The translations under genes were made by a program, and so were the position numbers. From Martinezella dioscoreae (GTDB lineage Bacteria > Pseudomonadota > Alphaproteobacteria > Rhizobiales > Rhizobiaceae): a stretch of 64,000 nucleotides of DNA. The first letter of the stretch is position 1. Every line of letters starts with the position of its first letter. A model generated the notes under the pieces. The model did not search any database, was not told where the DNA came from, and saw nothing but the letters and a program-made list of their open reading frames with translations. The DNA is taken from assembly GCF_009176305.1 (NCBI RefSeq), contig NZ_BLAJ01000006.1, positions 174,930-238,929 of the forward strand, written 5' to 3'. Shown piece by piece: positions 43,319 through 52,633 of this stretch.

Positions 43319-43641
43319 TCCAGGCATCCGCAATTGTCGTGGTGGTCTATGCTTCGGGGTGCGGCTCGATCTCGCCGCTCCTCTCATTCCCCCCGCGCAA
43401 ATACCAGGTGATCAGTGCTTGCGGACATTGATAACAGAATTGTGCATCCTGCCGCTCGAGAGGTGAGGCCGCGGGCTCCAGCCGGCATACTCCGTATGAA
43501 GCGGAGCGAGGCGCCCATGGCATCCTGATGCCGTCCCGCAAGGAGCCTGGAGCCGGTGATTGAGCATGCATAGGTAAGCTGGACGAATGCCGGCGGCGCG
43601 TTGAATTGAACGCTAATGAGGCAACCGAGCGCGGATTACGT
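43319..43641. other. Intergenic region, nothing recognised
   Basis: It lies between the broken nitroreductase and a TetR gene stop. No open frame with a domain, and no notable repeat. Confidence 0.45.
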
Positions 43642-44208
43642 CTATGCCGGCAGGAGCCCCGTGGCTCGGTAGCTTTCGATTAAGGCGTCGAACAATGATA
43701 TGTCGCAGCGGCTTCTCGCCATCAGCTGAGCTCCGGCGACCGCCGCAAAGATCGCACGTGCCCGCGCCTCGCTGTCTTCTGGGCGCGTCACGCCGGCGGC
43801 GGCGAGCGCCTTTCTGATCCAGGCCACATTGACGTCGGAGAAGGTCTGAACCTCCGCCGTCACCTCATCTGGAAGGTCATCATATTCCGCCGACATGAAG
43901 CTGCAGAGGCAAAGTCGGTTGTCGCTCTCCAGCGACCTTCGAAAGATTTTCGGATATTCCCGTAGCGCGCTGATTGGATCGGCCGCGTTTATAAGGAGGG
44001 TATCGAGCTCCCGTTCGGTATCCTCCCAGTAGCGCCGAGCAACCGCCGCACCGAGCCCCGCCTTGCTTGGGAAGTGATGATAGATGCTCGCTGCCTTGAT
44101 CCCGACCTGGGCCGCGAGATCGCGGAAGTTCAGCCCGCTGTAGCCATGTGATTGAGCGATCTGCCTGGCAGCGGCCAGGATCGCTTCCTTTGAATTCGTC
44201 ATCGTCAT
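43642..44208 (-). CDS. TetR-family regulator divergent from amidase
   Basis: Repressor of 188 residues. The helix-turn-helix is LNFRDLAAQVGIKAASIYHH (about residues 25-45). The ligand domain has a Cys pair in LCLCSFMSAEYDDLP, a feature of the AcuR/NemR-like group, which may sense electrophiles. It is divergent from the amidase gene at 44352, and two similar 16-bp sites bracket a recognisable promoter between them. Confidence 0.9.
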   Translation of the reverse strand: MTMTNSKEAILAAARQIAQSHGYSGLNFRDLAAQVGIKAASIYHHFPSKAGLGAAVARRYWEDTERELDTLLINAADPISALREYPKIFRRSLESDNRLCLCSFMSAEYDDLPDEVTAEVQTFSDVNVAWIRKALAAAGVTRPEDSEARARAIFAAVAGAQLMARSRCDISLFDALIESYRATGLLPA

Positions 44209-44237
44209 CTCAGCGGCGAGGATTGAATGGTTATTGC

Positions 44238-44307
44238 CCTACCAAATGTTAGATAGGGGTTGACGCACAAAAAGGAAAGGGTTTATCTCCCCCTAACGAA
44301 CGTTAGG
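44238..44307 (+). promoter_or_regulatory. Amidase promoter bracketed by two TetR sites
   Basis: A -35 TTGACG (44260-44265) and -10 TTATCT (44283-44288) are 17 bp apart. The site CCTAACGAACGTTAGG (44292-44307) has 7-bp arms around AA, and the related CCTACCAAATGTTAGA (44238-44253) matches it at 12 of 16 positions. A repressor bound to both would cover the promoter. Confidence 0.75.
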
Positions 44308-44351
44308 TTGGCTACGTCCGGAGCGGACGTAGCCGGAAGAGAGAGAAAGCC

Positions 44352-45758
44352 ATGAGTGAGAACATCATCTATTCAGACGCGACCAAGCTCGCTGAGATGA
44401 TCCGCAGCCGCGAGGTTTCAGCGGTCGAGGTCGTCAAGGCCCATCTGGATCGCATCCAGGCGGTTGACCCGAAGATCAATGCGATCGTCACACTCGCCGA
44501 AGACGCCCTGGAAAAGGCCGAGGCGGCGGACGCCGCGGTCCGCGCGGGTGATGAGCTCGGTGCCCTTCATGGCGTCCCCTTCACGGTCAAGGACTCGATC
44601 GATACCGCCGGCGTGGCGACGCAGCGCGGCTCGCCGATCTTCAAGGGACGCATGCCCGATGCCGACGCCACCAGCGTCGCACGCATGAAGAGGGCTGGCG
44701 GTATCCTGCTCGCCAAGACCAATCTTCCCGAATTCTCCTACTGGATCGAAAGCGACAATCTGCTTACCGGCCGCACCAACAATCCCTGGGATCTCTCGCG
44801 GACGCCGGGCGGTTCGAGCGGTGGCGAGTCGGCCGCGATTGCGGCGGGCATGTCGCCGATCGGCCTCGGCACCGATCTCGCCATCTCGGTGCGTGGACCG
44901 GCCGCCCAGACCGGTATCTCGTCCATCAAGGCAACGCACGGCCGTGTGCCGATGACCGGCATTTATCCGCGCGCGCCGCGCCGCTTCTGGCACGTAGGTC
45001 CAATGGCCCGCAGCATCCGCGACCTGGCGCTCGCCTTCTCGCAGCTTGCCGGTCCTGACGGCCATGACGCTTTCGCGACGAGCACTGTTCAATTCGACGC
45101 CGGTATCGGCCGTCAGCCCTATCGGCAGCTCCGGGTGGGTTGGCTGGTCGAACCGGGCTTCGGGCCGATCGACCCTGAAGTAGCCAAGGTGGTCGAGGCG
45201 GCCGCCGAGGCGCTCAAAGGTCTCGGGCTACATGTCGAGCCGGTGCGCATTCCCGCGCTCGAAAGGGATTTTGCGCTCGATGTCTTCAATCGTATCCACG
45301 TGATGGAGATGAAGCAGGCCTTCGCGGAGGCGACCGCCGGGCACGAAGACCAGATGTACAAGATGTCCAAGACGATGCTGTCGCTACCGGACACCTCCAT
45401 GGCAGATTTCATCGAGGCCGAGCAGGCGGCCGAGCGTCTGCGCGATGGCTTCGCCGAGTATTTCCAGAAGTTCGATGCGCTGATCACGCCGGTGCTGCCC
45501 TTGCCGGCCCACAAGCACGGCCAGGAGGAGTTCGTCATCAATGGCCGGGCGGTCGACGCCACATATCTGCAGGGTGCGACCGTGCCGCTCAACGTCACCG
45601 GCTTGCCGGGAATTTCAATGCGGTTCGGCACGAGCAGGGAAGGTCTTCCGATCAACGTCCAGATCGTCGGCAGCTGGCTGGCGGAGTCGACGATCCTGGC
45701 GGTCGCGTCCCAGCTCGAGAGCGTGAGCACCGTCAGGGATCTGCATCCAGATCTTTGA
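44352..45758 (+). CDS. Amidase-signature family hydrolase
   Basis: Amidase of 468 residues with a Ser-cisSer-Lys triad: K80 in PFTVKDS, the cis-Ser in TPGGSSGGE (residues 151-159) and the nucleophile S179. The usual oxyanion-loop GGS before the nucleophile reads AIS (GTDLAISVRGP), an unusual change that may alter activity or specificity. No signal peptide, so cytoplasmic. Regulation by the divergent TetR repressor is likely. Substrate (amide, carbamate, hydrazide or nylon-type oligomer) is not evident. Confidence 0.9.
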   Translation: MSENIIYSDATKLAEMIRSREVSAVEVVKAHLDRIQAVDPKINAIVTLAEDALEKAEAADAAVRAGDELGALHGVPFTVKDSIDTAGVATQRGSPIFKGRMPDADATSVARMKRAGGILLAKTNLPEFSYWIESDNLLTGRTNNPWDLSRTPGGSSGGESAAIAAGMSPIGLGTDLAISVRGPAAQTGISSIKATHGRVPMTGIYPRAPRRFWHVGPMARSIRDLALAFSQLAGPDGHDAFATSTVQFDAGIGRQPYRQLRVGWLVEPGFGPIDPEVAKVVEAAAEALKGLGLHVEPVRIPALERDFALDVFNRIHVMEMKQAFAEATAGHEDQMYKMSKTMLSLPDTSMADFIEAEQAAERLRDGFAEYFQKFDALITPVLPLPAHKHGQEEFVINGRAVDATYLQGATVPLNVTGLPGISMRFGTSREGLPINVQIVGSWLAESTILAVASQLESVSTVRDLHPDL

Positions 45759-45839
45759 TGGGTGGCGCCGGGAGCGATCAAGTTCGTGCGGCAGCGCATG
45801 TGTCGCGATATTATTTTGTCGAGGGGACGCTGCCCGCAG

Positions 45840-46418
45840 TCATGCCGGTGGTAAGCACCTCTGGCAACTAACCTCCGCCAGTGCCTCGAATACGGCCGGC
45901 GTGCGTTCCAGGCGTGCGATCGTTCGCGCGCCTTCGAGCGCGGCTACCAAAGCGGCCGCGGTGGAGGATGCGCGCGCGGGAGCGAAGCCACACCGCCTGA
46001 AATGCTCTGCAATAATCTCGGTCGAATCGACAAATCCGCGCGCGACCCTTTTGGTCAGCTCAGCGTCGAGCGCGGGCAGTTCATTCGCCAGATTTTGCAT
46101 CAGACAGCCATATTGAAAGTCGGAGGCGACCATTTCGGCGGCGAATGTTCCGAAAATCTGGCGAACGAAATTTTCCGCATCGCCGGCCGTGTTCGCGGAG
46201 ATATTTCGCAAAACCGCAATTCGGCTCGCGACGTATTGATCGATTGCTTCTTCTGCGAGCTGTGCCTTGCCGCGTGGAAAGTGAAAGTAGAACGATCCTT
46301 TAGGGGCACCGCTTTCTTCAATGATCTGGGTCAATCCAGTCGCGGTATAGCCTTGGATGCGAAACAGTCTTTGGGCGGTTGCAATCGCGTTGGCGCGGGC
46401 GTCAGTCTTGCGTGGCAT
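45840..46418 (-). CDS. TetR-family regulator (LmrA/YxaF-like)
   Basis: Repressor of 192 residues from ATG 46418 (MPRKTDARANAI). The helix-turn-helix is YTATGLTQIIEESGAPKGSFYFHF, the GxPKGSFYxHF form of the LmrA/YxaF group. The ligand domain has the usual GCLMQNLANE segment. The frame extends to 46517 through the operators, so the inner ATG is preferred. It is divergent from the exported alpha/beta hydrolase, its probable target. Confidence 0.92.
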   Translation of the reverse strand: MPRKTDARANAIATAQRLFRIQGYTATGLTQIIEESGAPKGSFYFHFPRGKAQLAEEAIDQYVASRIAVLRNISANTAGDAENFVRQIFGTFAAEMVASDFQYGCLMQNLANELPALDAELTKRVARGFVDSTEIIAEHFRRCGFAPARASSTAAALVAALEGARTIARLERTPAVFEALAEVSCQRCLPPA

Positions 46419-46451
46419 GCAACAAACATAACACGGTTCGCTTGACGCCGC

Positions 46452-46485
46452 TATGGCGATCGCCATACTATGGTGATCGCCATAG
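46452..46485. promoter_or_regulatory. Tandem palindromes TATGGCGATCGCCATA
   Basis: The first copy (46452-46467) is a perfect 16-bp palindrome. The second (46468-46485, CTATGGTGATCGCCATAG) is symmetric apart from one pair. Centres are 17 bp apart. They lie between the TetR gene and the hydrolase and should be the repressor's operators. Confidence 0.85.
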
Positions 46486-46499
46486 AAAGAGGCCCGCGG

Positions 46500-47828
46500 A
46501 TGAATCATCCCGTTCATTTCAAACCATCGATGTCCCGACGAGCCGTTTTGGCGATGGGCGCGGCCAGTCTGGTTGCCGCGTCCCTTCGATCGGCTCGCTC
46601 AAACCCCATGGGAGGAAGTGCTTTGACTACACCACCTTACGGCGGGGGAACGCTTCCCAAGGGGGGCCGCTCGCGCATGATCCACGGGGTCAACGGCCTT
46701 GATGTCCATATTCTCGAGGCCGGTTACGAAAACCCCGGCCGGCCCCTCGCGCTGCTTCTGCACGGCTTTCCAGATCTGGCTTACGGCTGGCGACATCTGA
46801 TTCCGGTTCTGGCTGACGCGGGGTACCATGTCGTGGCGCCCGATCAGCGGGGTTTTGGCCGCACCACAGGTTGGATGAACGGCTATGACACCCCGCTCGC
46901 GCCCTTCAGCCTCTTGAACATGACGCGCGACGCGCTCGGGCTGGTTTCGGCGCTGGGGTATCGGCGCACGACGATGCTTGTCGGGCACGACTTCGGTTCG
47001 CCCGTGGCCGCCTATTGTGCGCTCGCTCGACCTGACGTTTTTCCATCGGTGGTGCTGATGAGCGCGCCGTTCCCTGGCCCGCCGGCATTTCCGTTCAACA
47101 CCGCGGAAAGCGAGGCATCGTCGCCGGTCCAATCGAACACTGACAATCAAAGGTTGGCGGCCGCGCTGGCCGCGCTCGATCCGCCCAGAGAGTATTATCA
47201 GCAATATTTGAGCACGCGGAAGGCCAATGATGACATGTGGCGTCCCCCTCAAGGTCTGCACGCGTTTCTTCGCGCATTTTTCTACGTCAAGAGCGCCGAC
47301 TGGCCGGGAAACAAGCCGCATCCGCTGCAGGCGCGAACCGCCATGGAGCTTGCAAAAATGCCCACCTACTATGTCATGGATCTCGGCAAGACGATGCCCG
47401 AGACTGTCGCTCCATTCCAGCCTTCCGCCGCCGAGGTCCAAACCTGCAAATGGCTCACCGAGCCGGAACTTGACATATACACGGAGGAATATGGCCGCAC
47501 CGGATTTCAGGGCGCGCTGCAGACTTATCGCGTCTATTCCGATCCTGACCTGAATGCCGAGTTGCGCCTGTTTTCGGGCAGGACGATCGATGTCCCGTCA
47601 CTCTTCGTGGGCGGGAAGAGCGATTGGGGCACCTACGCAGCGCCGGGCGCGCTCGATATCATGAGGACAATGGCAGCGACGAAGATGGCTGGCATCGAGC
47701 TGATCGACGGCGCCGGTCACTGGATCCAGCAGGAGCAGCCGGGCCGGTTGAGCGAGCTGCTGCTCGCCTTCATGAAGGAGGCGGGTGGGGCGGATCACCC
47801 CAGTGATTTCGGACTTGGCGGTCATTAG
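46500..47828 (+). CDS. Tat-exported alpha/beta hydrolase (epoxide-hydrolase-like)
   Basis: Hydrolase of 442 residues. The N-terminus has a twin-arginine signal (SRRAVLAMGAASLVAASL), so a folded protein is exported. The core shows the HGFPD oxyanion motif, a nucleophile elbow GHDFGS with D164, the acid in FVGGKSDWG and the His in GAGHWIQQEQP. An Asp nucleophile with a preceding HGFP suggests epoxide or haloalkane hydrolysis. ATG 46500 follows AGAGG and the two operators. It is in the same superfamily as the frameshifted gene at 7943-8960. Confidence 0.88.
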   Translation: MNHPVHFKPSMSRRAVLAMGAASLVAASLRSARSNPMGGSALTTPPYGGGTLPKGGRSRMIHGVNGLDVHILEAGYENPGRPLALLLHGFPDLAYGWRHLIPVLADAGYHVVAPDQRGFGRTTGWMNGYDTPLAPFSLLNMTRDALGLVSALGYRRTTMLVGHDFGSPVAAYCALARPDVFPSVVLMSAPFPGPPAFPFNTAESEASSPVQSNTDNQRLAAALAALDPPREYYQQYLSTRKANDDMWRPPQGLHAFLRAFFYVKSADWPGNKPHPLQARTAMELAKMPTYYVMDLGKTMPETVAPFQPSAAEVQTCKWLTEPELDIYTEEYGRTGFQGALQTYRVYSDPDLNAELRLFSGRTIDVPSLFVGGKSDWGTYAAPGALDIMRTMAATKMAGIELIDGAGHWIQQEQPGRLSELLLAFMKEAGGADHPSDFGLGGH

Positions 47829-48202
47829 TCTGCCCCCCAATTGACGGGAAGATCACAGAGCGGTTTTATGGCCGGCGAGAAGCGATCCGCAGGCCTAGCA
47901 GCGGCCATCCGGATCATAGTCGGCGAGGCTCGGAGATCAGGGACGGACCTTACCGATTGGAAGAGCACCGTCCAATGGTCTCATATGGGCTGTCGTTGTG
48001 ACGCATGCGCCGGAGGTCAACTAAAAGGATCTCACAGTCCACTCACAAGATTTTTATAAATTAGGCTACGCTAATTCGGCGCTCGCTATTTTCTTCCCGT
48101 TTCCAGTTCCTATCTCGCGCTTGCGAGATGATCGCGCATTCCAACCCGCCGGGCATGGGTACGCCCCCTGCCTGCCGTCCGGCCCATTACAAGGACTCGA
48201 CA
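47829..48202. other. Intergenic region before carbonic anhydrase
   Basis: No gene is supported. A short AT-rich segment at 48045-48075 may carry the promoter of the carbonic anhydrase-SulP pair. Confidence 0.45.
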
Positions 48203-48892
48203 ATGGGTGATTTGCTTAAAGGGATCTCCAGCTTTCGCGGTGCCGTCTTTCCCGACCATCAGGCACTTTATCGCAAGCTGGCGGAGGAGGGGCAGCAGCC
48301 GCAAGCGCTGATGATTTCCTGCGCCGACAGCCGGGTCATGCCTGAAACGATCACGCAATCCGGCCCCGGCGAACTCTTCGTTTGCCGCAATGCCGGAAAC
48401 ATCGTTCCTCCCTTTTCCACGGCGAATGGCGGTGTGTCCTCGGCAATAGAATATGCGGTCGTAGCACTCGGCGTTCGTGATATCATCGTCTGCGGGCATT
48501 CCGATTGCGGTGCGATGAAAGGGCTTTGCCATCCTGATCTTTTGAAACCGATGCCGAATGTCGCCGCCTGGCTGAAGCACAGTCATGCCGCCCATTCGAT
48601 CGTCTGCGAAGCCTACCCCGCCGACCTGTCCGAGCGTCAAAGGGTTCGCGCCATCGCGATGGAAAACGTCGTCGTTCAGCTCGACCACTTGCGCACGCAT
48701 CCTTCCGTCGCCGCCAAGCTTGCGATCAACGACATCACACTGCATGGATGGTTCTTCGATATCGAGACGGGGGAGGTGCTCGTCTATGACGGTACGGCCG
48801 CTCGCTTCACGGAAATCCTTGAGGACAGGCCTTTGCCTGTCGCGGTTAAGGGTCGTGGTCGTCCGCATGTGATCCCGCAAGCTGCGGAGTAG
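48203..48892 (+). CDS. Beta-class carbonic anhydrase
   Basis: Zinc enzyme of 229 residues interconverting CO2 and bicarbonate. The zinc ligands C40, H99 and C102 lie in MISCADSR and CGHSDCGAMK, and the D42-R44 dyad is intact. ATG 48203 follows AAGGA; the frame opens at 48128 but that part has no family match. The SulP transporter starts four bases after its stop, so the two are one operon that probably couples bicarbonate transport to hydration. Confidence 0.95.
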   Translation: MGDLLKGISSFRGAVFPDHQALYRKLAEEGQQPQALMISCADSRVMPETITQSGPGELFVCRNAGNIVPPFSTANGGVSSAIEYAVVALGVRDIIVCGHSDCGAMKGLCHPDLLKPMPNVAAWLKHSHAAHSIVCEAYPADLSERQRVRAIAMENVVVQLDHLRTHPSVAAKLAINDITLHGWFFDIETGEVLVYDGTAARFTEILEDRPLPVAVKGRGRPHVIPQAAE

Positions 48893-48896
48893 GCCG

Positions 48897-50423
48897 ATGA
48901 TGTCAAGCTCTGCTCTTTCACGCGACCTCGCGTCCTCGCTCGTCGTATTCCTCGTCGCCATACCGCTCTGCCTCGGCATTGCCGTGGCTTCAGGCGTTCC
49001 GGTGGCGATGGGCCTCATTTCAGGCATTGTCGGCGGCATCGTCGTCGGCCTTTTGGCGGGATCTCCGCTTCAGGTATCAGGGCCGGCCGCTGGCCTTGCC
49101 GTGATCGTCTTCGGTTTCGTCGAGCAATATGGCATCGACATGCTCGGGCCGGTTCTCATCGTTGCGGGTTTACTGCAGGTCCTTGCCGGATTCCTGAAGA
49201 TCGGCTCGTGGTTCCGGGCGATTTCACCCGCGGTCGTCCACGGCATGCTCGCCGGGATCGGCATCCTCATCATTCTTGGCCAGATCCATGTGCTGATGGG
49301 GGCAAGACCGGCTGCCGGAGGCATCGAGAACGTCACCGCCATGGAGCAAACCTTTGCTCGCGTATGGGGCGCGGGGCTGACGCGTGAAGCAGTCGCTCTC
49401 CTCGTGGGGCTGATTTCCTTGCTGGCCATGATCGCCTGGGAGAAATTCAGGCCGAAGCAACTGATGCTGATACCCGGTGCCCTGGTGGGGGTTGCGGCCG
49501 GTACGATATTGACGGTTGGCATGCAGCTGCCAATCGCAAGAGTGGAGGTGCCGTCCTCCCTTATCGAAAGCATTACACTGCCGACGCTGGATGGCTTTGC
49601 CAGGATGGTTGAGCCCGGCATCATCGTGACGACGCTGGTCATCGCGGTGATCGCCAGTGCGGAAACGCTGCTCTCATCCGCCGCCGTCGATCGCATGCAT
49701 GATGGCGTGCGGACCCGCTTCAACAAGGAGCTGTTTGCGCAGGGTATCGGCAACGGGCTTTGCGGTCTGCTTGGTGCGCTGCCCATCACCGGTGTCATCG
49801 TCAGGTCGTCCGCCAATATTCAGGCGGGCGCACGCTCGCGGGCGTCGGCCGTGCTGCATGGCGTTTGGATCCTCGGACTGGTGGCGTTTCTGCCGGAGCT
49901 GCTCGCGATGGTGCCGCTGACGGCGCTTGCCGCGGTGCTGCTGGTGACAGGATGGCGGCTGATCAGTCTTCATCATGTCCGGCATCTCTTCGATCATCAC
50001 GGCTGGGTCCCTGTCGGGATCTGGACCGCGACGGTCGCGATGGTGGTGCTTCAGGACCTGCTTGTGGGCGTGGCACTCGGTCTTGCGCTGTCCATATTGG
50101 AAATCCTTCCATATCTGCGTCGCAAGCTCGCCATCGACAGATTGGAAGAGGATGAAACCATCCATCTCGACCTCGTGGGCGTGGCGACATGCAAGGACGT
50201 TCCCGCCCTGCTCAACATGCTGGAAACGCTTCCCGAGGGTCGCAAGATCAGGATTGCCGGCACGCGCCTGCACTACCTTGATCATACAAGCGCCGAAACC
50301 CTGCGCGAATGGCTGAAACGGCAGAAGAAATCCGGGCGTCTGGTGGAAATCGAGCATCCACCGGTCGGCCGCCATCGGCGGCTGACGCCAATCTTTGAAA
50401 CGCTAGCGCGGGAGGTTGCCTGA
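48897..50423 (+). CDS. SulP-family anion (bicarbonate/sulfate) transporter
   Basis: Inner-membrane transporter of 508 residues. The membrane domain (about 1-400) begins with SSSALSRDLASSLVVFLVAIP and has the family segment SGPAAGLAVIVFGFVEQYG and the GLLGALPITGVIVRSSANIQAGARSR motif. The C-terminal STAS-like domain (about 410-505) is short. Its close coupling to carbonic anhydrase points to bicarbonate rather than sulfate as substrate, as in other SulP-anhydrase pairs. Confidence 0.93.
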   Translation: MMSSSALSRDLASSLVVFLVAIPLCLGIAVASGVPVAMGLISGIVGGIVVGLLAGSPLQVSGPAAGLAVIVFGFVEQYGIDMLGPVLIVAGLLQVLAGFLKIGSWFRAISPAVVHGMLAGIGILIILGQIHVLMGARPAAGGIENVTAMEQTFARVWGAGLTREAVALLVGLISLLAMIAWEKFRPKQLMLIPGALVGVAAGTILTVGMQLPIARVEVPSSLIESITLPTLDGFARMVEPGIIVTTLVIAVIASAETLLSSAAVDRMHDGVRTRFNKELFAQGIGNGLCGLLGALPITGVIVRSSANIQAGARSRASAVLHGVWILGLVAFLPELLAMVPLTALAAVLLVTGWRLISLHHVRHLFDHHGWVPVGIWTATVAMVVLQDLLVGVALGLALSILEILPYLRRKLAIDRLEEDETIHLDLVGVATCKDVPALLNMLETLPEGRKIRIAGTRLHYLDHTSAETLREWLKRQKKSGRLVEIEHPPVGRHRRLTPIFETLAREVA

Positions 50424-50715
50424 TCGGTGAAGAACTCACCGGCTACCTCGCGATAATATGCTTGCCCCGCTTGTCGGGGCAAGACCAACAGCAAAACATA
50501 CAAATGCCCGTCGAGGGAGATGCGAGAAAGAGCTAAATCTAGTATCGGTAGTGATTTGAAATATACAATCTTAAATTGCATCAGATAGATTCATTGTGGA
50601 ACATAAGCTGAGGTGGCGAGCCCTGTCTTTTGGGGCAAGACGCATTTCATCAAGCCGCGGCTTTCGAGAAAGGCGTGACTTTGCCCATCGAAGCTAGGGA
50701 TCAAACACCCAATCC
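50424..50715. other. Convergent intergenic region
   Basis: Apart from the hairpin at 50461-50483 only an AT-rich stretch (50535-50600) is seen; no gene. Confidence 0.4.
50461..50483. terminator. Terminator-like hairpin after SulP gene
   Basis: Perfect 9-bp arms CTTGCCCCG and CGGGGCAAG close a 5-nt loop 37 bases past the SulP stop. It could serve both convergent transcripts; T-tracts are weak. Confidence 0.6.
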
Positions 50716-52437
50716 TCAGTAGGCGGCGAGCAAGTTCGATCCGAAATCGGGCTCGACGCCGAGCAGCGGCGCGGCGTGGCTGATGATATCGTGGACCATG
50801 GGGGCCGCCGTTTCTGCAGCGAGGTTCAGGTTGTGAACACCCGTCAGCGGCTGGTCGATGAAGGCCAGCACCACATATTTCGGATTATCCATGGGAAATG
50901 CCGCCAGGAACGAATTGAAGCTGAGTTTGTGCGAGTAAACGCCGTGAATGACCTTGTTTGCGGTGCCCGTCTTCCCGCCGACATGATAGCCGGGGACGTC
51001 GGCGGCTCTGCCGGTGCCCTGTTCGCCGTTCAGACGGAAAAGGTAGCGGATCGTGTCGCTGGTGCTCTTCTTGACGATCATCGTCTCGGTCTTTTCCGCT
51101 TCTTCCTGCGTGCGCGGAAGGAAGGAAGGCTCGATCAGCTTGCCGCCATCAATGAGGGCTGCGCCAGCGACGGCCGTCTGCATCGGCGTAGTGGCGACGC
51201 CGTGGCCGAAGGCGATGGTGATAGAATTGAGCTTCTTCCAAACCTTTGGCTGGCTGGGCGCCTTCACCTCGGGCAGTTCGGTCTGCATCTTCGTCAACAG
51301 CCCGAAGCGGGTCAGATAGCTCTTCTGGATGGTCATGCCCACCTTATCCATCATCTTGGCCGTGCCGATGTTGGACGAATAGCGGAAGATTTCCGGGATC
51401 GACAGGACACGCCGCGGCACGTCGCGGTCGTCATGGATGGTAAAGCCGCCATAATGCAGGGGAGAGCTGGCGTCGAAGGTATCCGTCAGCTTGACCATGC
51501 CCGTGTCGATGGCCATTGCGATCGAGAAGGTCTTGAACACCGAGCCCATCTCGTCGGTGCCGTTCGACATGCGGTTCAGCCAGCCTTTGACATCAGCCTG
51601 CGGATCGTTCGGATCGAAATCGGGAGCCGAGGCCATGGCCAGCACTTCGCCGGTATGGATGTCGAGGATGACGGCGCCAGCCGCCTGACTCTGATATCGG
51701 CCGATTGCATCCGACACCACGTCATGCACAACGTTCTGAACACGAAGATCGATCGAAAGCCGTACCGGCTCCAATTGGTCGCGGCTCGTCAGGCCCGTGG
51801 AAGCGAGATCCGACAGGCCCTGCATGTCGAGATATTTCTCCATGCCGGCGACGCCGTGATTGTCGATATCGACATAGCCGAGAATATGTGCGGCTGTTCG
51901 CCCGCCCGGATAGAAACGCTTGACCTCAGGCCGAAAGCCGATCGCCGGAATGCCGAGCGCCAGGATCTCGCTCTGTTCCTTCGGCGTCAGCTGCCGGCGC
52001 AGCCAGGCAAAATGCGAGCGGCGGTCGGAAAGCTTTTTATAAAGTGATTTTCGGTCGATATCGGGAAAGATCGAGGCGATTTTTTCCACTGCCTCGTCCG
52101 GATCGATCACGCGGTTGGGCTCGGCAAACATCGAGACTGTGCGAATATCGGTTGCGAGCAATTCGCCGTTTCTGTCGACGATATCCGGGCGCGCGGCGCT
52201 GACATGATCCGGCGGAATCGCCGACGTGTCGGTCCGCGGCTCCATATCGAAATAGGTAAGCCTGGCAAAGATCGCCACATAACAGACGAACAGCCCACCC
52301 GCCAGCATCATGATGCGAGCTTTGGCGAGTTTGGCTTTGCCCGTTGCGCGTACAGGCGGGCGCTCTCGTCCGCCCGGACCAAAGGTGATTCTGATGAGGC
52401 GACCGCTATTTGCGCCGAGGGCGTGGATGATCGACAT
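50716..52437 (-). CDS. FtsI-type class B penicillin-binding protein (extra copy)
   Basis: Peptidoglycan transpeptidase of 573 residues. A cytoplasmic tail and one membrane anchor (about 40-62) are followed by the pedestal domain (RPDIVDRNGELLATDI, then FYPGGRTAAHILGYV) and the transpeptidase domain, with S299-x-x-K302 (MGSVFK), SSN at 354-356 and KTG at 489-491. All catalytic motifs are present, though the usual EPGS before the serine is EMGS. No division genes surround it, so it is a paralogue outside the dcw cluster, perhaps for stress, polar growth or beta-lactam tolerance. Confidence 0.92.
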   Translation of the reverse strand: MSIIHALGANSGRLIRITFGPGGRERPPVRATGKAKLAKARIMMLAGGLFVCYVAIFARLTYFDMEPRTDTSAIPPDHVSAARPDIVDRNGELLATDIRTVSMFAEPNRVIDPDEAVEKIASIFPDIDRKSLYKKLSDRRSHFAWLRRQLTPKEQSEILALGIPAIGFRPEVKRFYPGGRTAAHILGYVDIDNHGVAGMEKYLDMQGLSDLASTGLTSRDQLEPVRLSIDLRVQNVVHDVVSDAIGRYQSQAAGAVILDIHTGEVLAMASAPDFDPNDPQADVKGWLNRMSNGTDEMGSVFKTFSIAMAIDTGMVKLTDTFDASSPLHYGGFTIHDDRDVPRRVLSIPEIFRYSSNIGTAKMMDKVGMTIQKSYLTRFGLLTKMQTELPEVKAPSQPKVWKKLNSITIAFGHGVATTPMQTAVAGAALIDGGKLIEPSFLPRTQEEAEKTETMIVKKSTSDTIRYLFRLNGEQGTGRAADVPGYHVGGKTGTANKVIHGVYSHKLSFNSFLAAFPMDNPKYVVLAFIDQPLTGVHNLNLAAETAAPMVHDIISHAAPLLGVEPDFGSNLLAAY

Positions 52438-52633
52438 GAACGATTTATTCGCAAAACAGGGGAAGGCGGACGTGCCTCTGGATCAACAATCTCTAAGCTC
52501 AAGATGGTTAACAGGGACCTAATTATAAGTTTTTCTTACTAACGTTGTGTTTGAGGCGCGCCTCGCGCTCTGCGCGTATTGCGGTTGCGGGCGAGATAGC
52601 CCTGCCCGACCATGTCCGCGCCAGAGATGTGGT

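Noticed and set aside
47841..48059. Rightward frame of 72 codons before carbonic anhydrase
   Set aside because: No domain or start signal; probably non-coding.
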